The position numbers were made by a program, and so were the translations under genes. The notes below the pieces were generated by a model. It ran no database searches. It saw nothing but the letters and a program-made list of their open reading frames with translations, and was not told where the DNA came from. A stretch of 19,043 bases of DNA. Source: JBLXBZ01 sp048265185 (GTDB taxonomy: Bacteria; Pseudomonadota; Alphaproteobacteria; Rhizobiales; Stappiaceae). This document shows, one piece after another, positions 13,814 to 19,043 of this stretch (its first letter is position 1; each line of letters begins with the position of its first letter). Location of the stretch: NCBI GenBank assembly GCA_048265185.1, contig JBLXBZ010000020.1, forward strand, positions 1 through 19,043, read 5' to 3'.

Positions 13814-15511
13814 GTGAAACACCAAATTGGGAAAGTGATCGAGGTCAAAGGCGATACAATTTCTGTATCTTTGGTTGACTTTGACGAAGAAAACCGTGTC
13901 GGCGTGCCCGAAGAGATGGCGGTTGACGTGTCCACCCCGGACGGCCCAGTTAACATTCTCATTGGTCAGCCTGGGTCATTTGTTGAGCTGGCCCTTCCAA
14001 ACGGCACTTTACTGTGCCTGGTCACAGAGACCCGGATGCGGGAAGCCGCAGTTGGGGCAACAGAAGCCAAAGAAGCCGTCTCTGCAGGTGACTTTGTCAT
14101 CGACCAAGTCTCGCGGCAGCTCGTAACTATCCCCATTGGAACTCTGGATTCAAACGGTGAGTTTGAGAGGGGAACAAACGTCTTACCAACGGTCAACGCA
14201 CCTGTTTTCGCGGTCCTTCCGTCAACGATAAACGACATCTATACAAGTTTCGCCGATGGTAATTTTTCTTTGGGGAAATTGTCGCTTCTTCCCGAGCAAG
14301 AAGCAAAGCTAAACCTCGACGCTTTCCTTGGTCGTCATGCCGCAATTTTAGGACAGACCGGCGGTGGCAAATCGTGGACCGTGGCGTCTTTCCTCCAGAA
14401 GATCTCGAAGTTCCCACAATCGACTATTCTTTTGCTCGATCTTCACGGCGAGTATGCGTCAGCCTTCGGTGACGAAGCTGAAATCATCTCTGCCGCCGAA
14501 ATTGAGATGCCGTATTGGTTGATGAACGCGGAAGAAATCCTATCGCTTATGATAGATCGAGCCGAGTCGAGCGCTCCAAACCAAAATGCCAAGTTCAAGG
14601 AGTTACTTCAGGCAGCTAAGGAGAACCAACCAGAGAATGCAGCTCTCGGACTAGAGAAAATTACTATCGACACACCAGTTTACTTCGATCTCATGGAGAT
14701 CGTGGACGAATTTAAGCGCCTCGATGTGGAGATGGTTCCTGGGCAAAGGGGGCCAAAGTCGGGTCCTTTGTATGGTCAATTTACGCGTCTTTTGATGAGG
14801 CTAGAGTCGAGGCTTAATGATCGGCGCTATGACCTGATCTTTAAGCCCCAGACGTACAACACCAGCGCTTCAATGGATGCCCTGTTCCGCAAACTTCTGG
14901 GAGAGGAGATTCCAAATAGGAAAAAGATCGTTGTTCTTGATTTGAGCCCCGTGCCTTTTGATGTAAGAGGCTCTCTGATTTCCCTGACACTCAGGTGTTT
15001 GTTCGACTTTTCCTATTGGCACAGCCGCCTCAAGGGCTCGCGCTTTCCCATATCTATTTTCGCCGACGAAGCTCACATCTATCTAAGCGACTCAGGGACA
15101 AATCAAGCACCTCGCGAGTCTGCCGAAAGGATCGCCAAGGAAGGCCGAAAGTACGGAATAAGTCTGACAGTGATTAGTCAGCGACCAAGAGAAATGTCAT
15201 CTACCATATTGTCTCAGTGTGGGAGTTTCCTGTGCTTGAGAATATCAAACCCGGACGATCAATCCTATGTTCGCAACCTGCTTCCAGACTCCGTTCGAGG
15301 AATAACGTCAATGTTCGCTTCACTTAGGCGCGGCGAAGCTATTTTGATTGGTGACTCAATGATGATGCCGACGCGCATCAAAGTTGATGCTCCCGAGCCT
15401 GCTCCAGACAGTGCCGATGCATCCTTCACGGCACTGTGGAGTGAAGAACCCGTAGATTTAGATGTCGCAGGGGTTCTAGATACTTGGCGCAATCAAAAAG
15501 TGCGCTCCTGA
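13814..15511 (+). CDS. herA: HerA-like hexameric ATPase/translocase of SIR2-HerA system
   Basis: This is a HerA/FtsK-superfamily DNA translocase (DUF87 type). In this system it assembles as a hexamer carrying SIR2 subunits. Residues 1-100 form a HAS-barrel (KHQIGKVIEVKGDTISVSLV at the start). Walker A is GQTGGGKS (180-187), then ILLLDLHGEY (205-214), Walker B FADEAH (416-421), and SQRP (455-458), followed by SQCGSFLCLRISNPDDQ with the family's arginine region. I chose GTG 13814 because AGGAG (13802-13806) lies seven bases before it. The longer in-frame start at 13736 lies inside the SIR2 gene and would add 26 unrelated residues. At 565 aa the length is normal and all motifs are intact. I infer function in phage defence with the upstream gene. 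Confidence 0.9.
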   Translation: MKHQIGKVIEVKGDTISVSLVDFDEENRVGVPEEMAVDVSTPDGPVNILIGQPGSFVELALPNGTLLCLVTETRMREAAVGATEAKEAVSAGDFVIDQVSRQLVTIPIGTLDSNGEFERGTNVLPTVNAPVFAVLPSTINDIYTSFADGNFSLGKLSLLPEQEAKLNLDAFLGRHAAILGQTGGGKSWTVASFLQKISKFPQSTILLLDLHGEYASAFGDEAEIISAAEIEMPYWLMNAEEILSLMIDRAESSAPNQNAKFKELLQAAKENQPENAALGLEKITIDTPVYFDLMEIVDEFKRLDVEMVPGQRGPKSGPLYGQFTRLLMRLESRLNDRRYDLIFKPQTYNTSASMDALFRKLLGEEIPNRKKIVVLDLSPVPFDVRGSLISLTLRCLFDFSYWHSRLKGSRFPISIFADEAHIYLSDSGTNQAPRESAERIAKEGRKYGISLTVISQRPREMSSTILSQCGSFLCLRISNPDDQSYVRNLLPDSVRGITSMFASLRRGEAILIGDSMMMPTRIKVDAPEPAPDSADASFTALWSEEPVDLDVAGVLDTWRNQKVRS

Positions 15512-15876
15512 TTTCGGAGCAACGGATTCAAGAAGCGCTTCTGCGGGACACATGTCTAGCGTAGTAAGGAGGTCACGCCGACCTCGCGCTCACGGTGAAT
15601 GTCCACAAAGCGGGTTGCAAACGCAGTATCTCCACCGATCGCTGGATGACCGGTATGGGCCGACAGCGGCGGATAGAGCGGGCATGGCGCACCTGCAGCC
15701 GTGTCTGCTTTTGGGCTTCGCTGACATCTGAGCATTGTGCAGCATCGCGCTAGTTGGCCAGGCAGGTTTGAGTGTTCGACACGCGCCGTTCGGGCTTTCC
15801 ACAGGTCTTCGCCGTAGTCTGCACGAATGCCGGTAGTGACCGACAAGGCATATCTCGCACTTGACTGTCAGGATAA
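15512..15876. other. Non-coding stretch after herA, nothing recognised
   Basis: This is 365 bases with no credible gene. Open frames on the - strand (15556-15846, 15590-15802) have no recognisable similarity and no good ribosome site. No T-tailed terminator directly follows herA. It probably consists of decayed mobile DNA between the defence module and the ardC remnant. Confidence 0.4.
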
Positions 15877-16095
15877 GTCGCCGAGATCGGTGCGGCGTTC
15901 CTCTGCGCTGATCTTGGGATCACGGCGGAGCCGCGCCCCGACCACGCCGCCTATATCGACCACTGGCTGCGCATCATGAAGGGTGACAAGAAGGCGATTT
16001 TCGCCGCTGCGAGCGCGGCCGCGAAGGCCAGCGACTTCCTCGCCAGCCTTCAGCCCGAAGAGGGCGAAGAGCCCCAAGCGATGGCAGCCGAATAG
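15877..16095 (+). pseudogene. ardC: ArdC-like antirestriction protein, C-terminal remnant
   Basis: The frame reads VAEIGAAFLCADLGI, then RPDHAAYIDHWLRIMKGDKKAIFAAASAAAKASDFLASLQ, then stops. This is the signature C-terminal third of ArdC-type (zincin-like, DUF1738) antirestriction proteins, which protect incoming conjugative plasmid DNA. It is preceded by TAA directly before the Val codon and has no start. Normal ArdC proteins have about 300 residues; only 72 remain, so most of the gene including the metalloprotease motif is gone. It converges on the mobC remnant, whose open frame reads through this region antisense. Confidence 0.82.
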
Positions 16096-16099
16096 GCTG

Positions 16100-16496
16100 C
16101 CAAGCGCACGCATTAACTCTTCCCGCATCGCTTTGACATCGGTGCAGGCCTGACGCAGTTTGTCTTCAACTTTGGGTGAAACAGGAAGCGCGCCCGTATG
16201 GGATGCACGGGCAAGTTGGTTTAGGTTCTGCGAAAGGCGTGATTGCCCCAGGGAGCCGAGCAGACGGCCAAGGACTTCTTGATCTTTGATAGGGTTGGTA
16301 TTGCGGCGGCGCACCTTCTCCAACGGTTCGTCGAAGAGCTTAGCCTTGATGAACGCGCCTAACGGCACACCGTTTGCTGCGGCGCGCAACAAGGCCTTCT
16401 CTTCAAAATATAGCGCAGCGAGAACGGGGCGTCACGTTTTTTCGTTTTGGGCCGTGCGGCTGCTACAGCATTGAAATTATGACGATTTTTTGTCAT
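16100..16496 (-). pseudogene. mobC: MobC-like relaxosome accessory protein, frameshifted
   Basis: On the - strand ATG 16496 has AGGAG (16502-16506) five bases upstream. It encodes MTKNRHNFNAVAAARPKTKKRDAPFSLRYI and then loses frame at an A4/T4 run (16405-16408). The other frame continues EEKALLRAAANGVPLGAFIKAKL, then LLGSLGQSRLSQNLNQLARASHTGALP and VKAMREELMRALG, the core of bacterial mobilisation (MobC-type ribbon-helix-helix) proteins that assist relaxase at oriT. One extra base in the run would restore a single frame. The natural stop is also gone: beyond about 16100 the frame runs into antisense ardC. It is either a decayed gene or carries a homopolymer sequencing error. Confidence 0.78.
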
Positions 16497-16506
16497 TACC
16501 GCTCCT

Positions 16507-16520
16507 AGGACAATTGTCCT
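16507..16520. promoter_or_regulatory. Perfect 14-bp palindrome upstream of mobC
   Basis: AGGACAATTGTCCT is a perfect palindrome just upstream of the mobC ribosome site (16502-16506). It is a plausible operator for autoregulation by the ribbon-helix-helix MobC protein, or part of the relaxosome binding region. Confidence 0.5.
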
Positions 16521-17003
16521 GAGTTACGATGTTAAGAGTTTCACAAATGCGGAGTTGGGCTTCCCATTCGTCCAGCGTTTCGAAGAGAGAGTTTCAGGTT
16601 TCTTCCTTCAGTTGCTGGTTGTGAAATCGGGTATGTAATTGAATATAGCGGCGAGTGCTGAGAATATTGGCTCATGGGTTAAATGGAGCGGCGCTGTTGC
16701 GCCGGGCATTTGATAGTTTGTTTAAAGGGACTTTCCTTCCCTCTTTCCAAATGGTGGGTGCTCCCCGTGCTCGCTTCCTTCACTCCCTTTTGGTCGTTAC
16801 GTGCAGCTTGCGCGCGGGTCTGCTCCCGCCTTCGGCGCATTTGGAAATTCACCCTTCCGTCTCGCCGACGGGCATGGTTGGAGACAGGCGGCTTCGCCGC
16901 CGCTCCACCCTGAAGCCCGATTATGAAAGAGGGGCGGGGGAGGCACAAAATTCTATTATGGCAGTTGAAAATGAATTATATTGAAAAAGAAGGAGATACT
17001 TGC
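16521..17003. other. Structured intergenic region, candidate oriT region
   Basis: This is about 480 bases between mobC (leftward) and the next rightward gene, with no convincing gene. It contains CGGCGC-TGTT-GCGCCG (16689-16704). It also contains a long hairpin at 16876-16909 (GGT, GGAG and GGCGGC pairing with GCCGCC, CTCC and ACC around a TTC loop). oriT normally lies next to mobC, so this is where I would expect it. I did not recognise a known nic consensus such as the Ti/RP4 or RSF1010 types. Confidence 0.35.
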
Positions 17004-17360
17004 ATGGCGGCTTTGGCATTTGACACGTTGAAGGCGGCGAACCGGCTGAAAGCGGCGGGCTTTGAAGAGAAGCAAGCTTCTGAGCTTGTTTCGACGTTTT
17101 CGGAGGGCGTGGGCGAAAATATCGCTACGAAAGACGATATTGAGAGGCTGGAAAATAAAATTGATGCGCAGAGCGTGATGCTTAACGCCAAGATTGAAGA
17201 CAATATTGAGCGGTTGGAAAATAAGATTGATGCGCAAGGCGCGATGCTTAACGCTAAGATTGAATCAATGGGTCAAAAAATGACCATCAAGCTTGGCAGC
17301 CTGATGGTTGCGGGCGTTGCTTTTCTGGTTCTGCTTGACCGTTTTTTGCCTCCGGTGTGA
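17004..17360 (+). CDS. DUF1640-like coiled-coil protein with C-terminal membrane anchor
   Basis: This is a 118-residue small protein. The N-terminal segment (FDTLKAANRLKAAGFEEKQASELVSTF) followed by ATKDDIERLE matches the CCDC90/DUF1640-type pattern, whose bacterial members are of unknown function. The middle is a predicted coiled coil with two near-identical 22-residue units (residues 44-65 and 66-87). A single hydrophobic helix (LGSLMVAGVAFLVLLDRFL) near the end anchors it in the membrane. I chose ATG 17004 because of the strong AGGAG at 16991-16995; the longer frame from 16923 adds 27 non-family residues. It is monocistronic, ended by a strong terminator. Its place near mobilisation genes is suggestive only. 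Confidence 0.75.
   Translation: MAALAFDTLKAANRLKAAGFEEKQASELVSTFSEGVGENIATKDDIERLENKIDAQSVMLNAKIEDNIERLENKIDAQGAMLNAKIESMGQKMTIKLGSLMVAGVAFLVLLDRFLPPV
17133..17264 (+). repeat. 66-bp tandem duplication inside the coiled-coil gene
   Basis: Units 17133-17198 and 17199-17264 encode DDIERLENKIDAQSVMLNAKIE and DNIERLENKIDAQGAMLNAKIE (22 residues each, three heptads plus one residue). They differ at three residues and at several silent sites, so the duplication is not brand new. Confidence 0.85.
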
Positions 17361-17391
17361 TTGGCGTTGCCTCGGGTGGATTGAGTTTCGG

Positions 17392-17414
17392 AAGGCCGCT
17401 TTTGCGGCCTTTTT
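17392..17414 (+). terminator. Rho-independent terminator
   Basis: AGGCCGC (17393-17399), loop TTTT, GCGGCCT (17404-17410), then TTTT. The perfect GC-rich stem with a T-tract lies 32 bases after the DUF1640-like gene's stop. Confidence 0.9.
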
Positions 17415-17648
17415 CAGCCTTCCAGAGGTAGTTGATCTGGCGGTGAAACAGTTTTTCATCGCGCTGTAGCGACGCCGGACGCAAGTGCATTGGAGGTGAG
17501 AGCGTTAGCCTGAACGGCGCTGCACTTAGCAAATGCATCATCAACTTTTTGCTGTTTTGGACGTTTCACGTTGTAGCGGAAACGTGATCAGTCACAAAAG
17601 AGCTGTTTATCAAGCCGGTCATGGCGGTGAGTTTCGCGATATGGCTCA
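17415..17648. other. Intergenic stretch between two convergent genes
   Basis: No gene is supported. ACGTTTC and GAAACGT arms near 17561-17586 form a 7-bp inverted repeat that could end the leftward VirC-like operon, but there is no T-run. Confidence 0.35.
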
Positions 17649-18158
17649 TCATGCATTTAGTTCCTTTAGTATGCTTTTAGCCGTTCTATTGAAGGCGGTG
17701 TTTGCAGCGCCTCGAACAATGTCGCCTGGTTTCATAATGTTGAAGGGGTCGAGCTTCTTTGCCCATTTCGCATAAAGCTCTTGTTCGATCTTGCAATTGA
17801 CCTGCACTGAGAGATTGGACAAACGTTCGCGCGGTCGAGGCGCGCCCGCTTGTGAAAAATCGTGATCGGTGATGGTCATCTCGCGAAAAATCGCCGTGGT
17901 GAGCTGATTCAAATTCCCACCAAATTTTTCCACGCATTGAATGGCGAGTGTTTGCATATCGTCAAAAAAACCAACCCGAATTGTTACACGGATTGGCGGG
18001 GCCTCCGTATTCGTTCTCGTCGTTGGTTCGATCTTGTGCTGTGGCTCCATGGGACTTTTCTTGAAGCGAGGGGTTTCGGGGAGCGCCGTTCCCTGTTTCA
18101 ATGTGAGGCCGCGTTTTCGTGCAGGTAGTTCACCCATTGGTATGGTCCTCTTGGCCAT
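17649..18158 (-). CDS. VirC2-like DNA-binding protein (putative ribbon-helix-helix)
   Basis: This 169-residue protein has a basic, Pro-rich N-terminal tail (1-55). Its C-terminal part, LSVQVNCKIEQELYAKWAKKL, then GDIVRGAANTAFNRTAKSIL, resembles the ribbon-helix-helix fold of Agrobacterium VirC2. VirC2 works with VirC1 at the overdrive/oriT to boost T-DNA or plasmid transfer. The start at 18158 overlaps the upstream ParA-like gene by 29 bases. An internal ATG at 18137 (with GAGG upstream) is an alternative start. Size and pairing with a VirC1-like ATPase support the call, but identity to true VirC2 looks low. A generic partition partner (ParG-like) remains possible. Confidence 0.55.
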   Translation of the reverse strand: MAKRTIPMGELPARKRGLTLKQGTALPETPRFKKSPMEPQHKIEPTTRTNTEAPPIRVTIRVGFFDDMQTLAIQCVEKFGGNLNQLTTAIFREMTITDHDFSQAGAPRPRERLSNLSVQVNCKIEQELYAKWAKKLDPFNIMKPGDIVRGAANTAFNRTAKSILKELNA

Positions 18159-18861
18159 TGATGTTCATATCCAAAACCGCTTGCAACAAATCCTGCGCTT
18201 CATTGAGCGCGTCCGTGACATAGCGAGTTGGTCGTTTGCTCGTCCGTAGGCGCTTTTCCATCTCACTAAGTAAAACGCCGTTATCGGTGGTGTTGTAGAC
18301 GTTCTTTTCCGACAGATAGATACGAAGCATGGAGGGATGTTCGGCCATTTCATAAAATTGCTTGGCGAGGGCCTTGGGGTATTTCGCGCCTGGCTTGATC
18401 TGGTTGAGGACGAAGCAGAGGGGCGCCAAGGCGTGAGGGTCTTCGACCGCGTCTTTCAGCGCTTGATAGCGTTGATAGGTCTCCATTTGCACGTTAAAAT
18501 CTGACTTGGATACTTTTAGTGGGATGATGATGCGGTCAGAGAGTGCGATAACGTCATCAACCCACTCTTCAAGATCTCCCTGAGTGTCAATGAGACAGTA
18601 ATCGGCTTTTCCGGAATCTTCCGCCTTTTGAATCCGCTCTTCGATTTCAGCGGTTGACAGGCAGTGACGCGCGGTCACGAAAGCGGCGCTGTCAGGATCA
18701 TTTTCACTTAGACTTTTTGCAAAGGTCATTGTGGTTCTGTTTGGATCGCAGTCGAGCATGAGAACATGATTTTCGTTCGCAACCATGGCTGACAATAAGA
18801 CACGGGTCATCGTGCTTTTCCCTGCGCCGCCTTTCTGCCCGATCAGAGAAATTACTTTCAT
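18130..18861 (-). CDS. ParA/VirC1-like Walker ATPase
   Basis: This 243-residue P-loop ATPase belongs to the ParA/MinD superfamily. The deviant Walker A is KGGAGKST (10-17). LMLDCDPNRT follows as the A' region and YCLIDTQGDLEE as Walker B. In place of the usual D-PPS it has DTQG, similar to the DTRGG of VirC1. The length matches VirC1 (231 aa) rather than full plasmid ParA. Because RepA/RepB already partition this replicon, a role in conjugative DNA processing (recruiting the relaxosome to the pole) is more likely than segregation. It is the first gene of a two-gene leftward operon with the VirC2-like gene. The ribosome site is weak (GAGA). VirC1 is my preference over orphan ParA, at moderate confidence. 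Confidence 0.72.
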   Translation of the reverse strand: MKVISLIGQKGGAGKSTMTRVLLSAMVANENHVLMLDCDPNRTTMTFAKSLSENDPDSAAFVTARHCLSTAEIEERIQKAEDSGKADYCLIDTQGDLEEWVDDVIALSDRIIIPLKVSKSDFNVQMETYQRYQALKDAVEDPHALAPLCFVLNQIKPGAKYPKALAKQFYEMAEHPSMLRIYLSEKNVYNTTDNGVLLSEMEKRLRTSKRPTRYVTDALNEAQDLLQAVLDMNINGQEDHTNG

Positions 18862-18866
18862 TTTAA

Positions 18867-18883
18867 TTTCTCGCTATGAGAAA
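18867..18883. promoter_or_regulatory. 17-bp palindrome upstream of the ParA/VirC1-like gene
   Basis: TTTCTC (18867-18872) and GAGAAA (18878-18883) are perfect inverted arms around GCTAT, six bases before the start codon. It is a candidate operator or leader hairpin overlapping the ribosome site. Confidence 0.4.
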
Positions 18884-19043
18884 ATAGAATTGTCATTGTT
18901 ATTTAATATATTGATTTATTGTATTAATTGTTTGTATCAAAATGAATAAGCATTATTTTATTATGAATCTTAGATTTATACGTATAGTTTTATGGTGTAA
19001 TCGTATATTATTGTAAATAATATTTAATGTTTTTAATTTGATA
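18884..19043. other. Very AT-rich upstream region of the VirC-like operon
   Basis: This is about 160 bases consisting mostly of A and T, with many possible -10 hexamers for leftward transcription and no gene. It contrasts sharply with the rest of the window. It could be a promoter plus an H-NS-like silencer or a bend region. Confidence 0.4.

Noticed and set aside
15556..15846. - strand ORF of 96 codons after herA
   Set aside because: No recognisable similarity, composition typical of random GC-rich frames, no good ribosome site.
17533..17775. + strand ORF of 80 codons
   Set aside because: It overlaps the 3' end of the VirC2-like gene antisense and has no ribosome site.
1..19043. CRISPR array, tRNA or rRNA genes
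   Set aside because: No regularly spaced repeats and no recognisable tRNA or rRNA sequence were seen on either strand.

Overview
The window looks like part of an alphaproteobacterial plasmid, most likely from Hyphomicrobiales (Rhizobium/Agrobacterium/Brucella-Ochrobactrum type). The main reasons are a complete repABC replicator, a VirC1/VirC2-like gene pair, a MobC-type mobilisation gene, an ArdC antirestriction remnant and several alphaproteobacterial IS remnants. The genus cannot be fixed from the sequence alone. The window reads as a mosaic of modules joined by degraded mobile DNA.

Region 1 (about 1-5365, + strand) is a tightly packed five-gene operon: SAM O-methyltransferase, alpha-oxoamine-synthase-like PLP enzyme, MFS transporter, compact adenylating enzyme and ATP-grasp ligase. 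Genes 2 to 5 overlap by 1-8 bases. The set has the logic of a small-molecule (amino-acid or short-peptide-like) biosynthesis and export pathway, but I do not recognise the product. The PLP-enzyme gene carries an in-frame TAG at codon 330 with clear homology continuing beyond it. The methyltransferase lacks its extreme N-terminus, so the pathway may be dead or mis-sequenced here.

Region 2 (about 5366-10260) is the repABC replicator. It has an antisense ctRNA/terminator structure between repB and repC, and an AT-rich stretch inside repC as the likely origin. It is bounded at both sides by remnants of IS6-family elements whose 15-bp terminal sequences (5684-5698 and 10132-10146) are exact inverted copies facing the replicator.

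Region 3 (about 10260-12660) is a graveyard. It holds an IS630-family transposase with a mutated catalytic Asp and an internal deletion, a frameshifted C-terminal domain of an abortive-infection (Abi) protein, and the C-terminal half of a tyrosine recombinase.

Region 4 (12712-15511) is an intact two-gene SIR2-HerA anti-phage module with its own probable promoter. A nested palindrome overlaps the -10 element.

Region 5 (15512-19043) is mobilisation-related. It contains an ArdC C-terminal remnant, a frameshifted mobC on the opposite strand, a hairpin-rich intergenic region that could hold oriT, a small coiled-coil membrane protein (DUF1640-like) with an internal 22-residue duplication and a strong terminator, and a VirC1/VirC2-like ParA plus ribbon-helix-helix-like pair on the - strand. 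No relaxase is present in the window.
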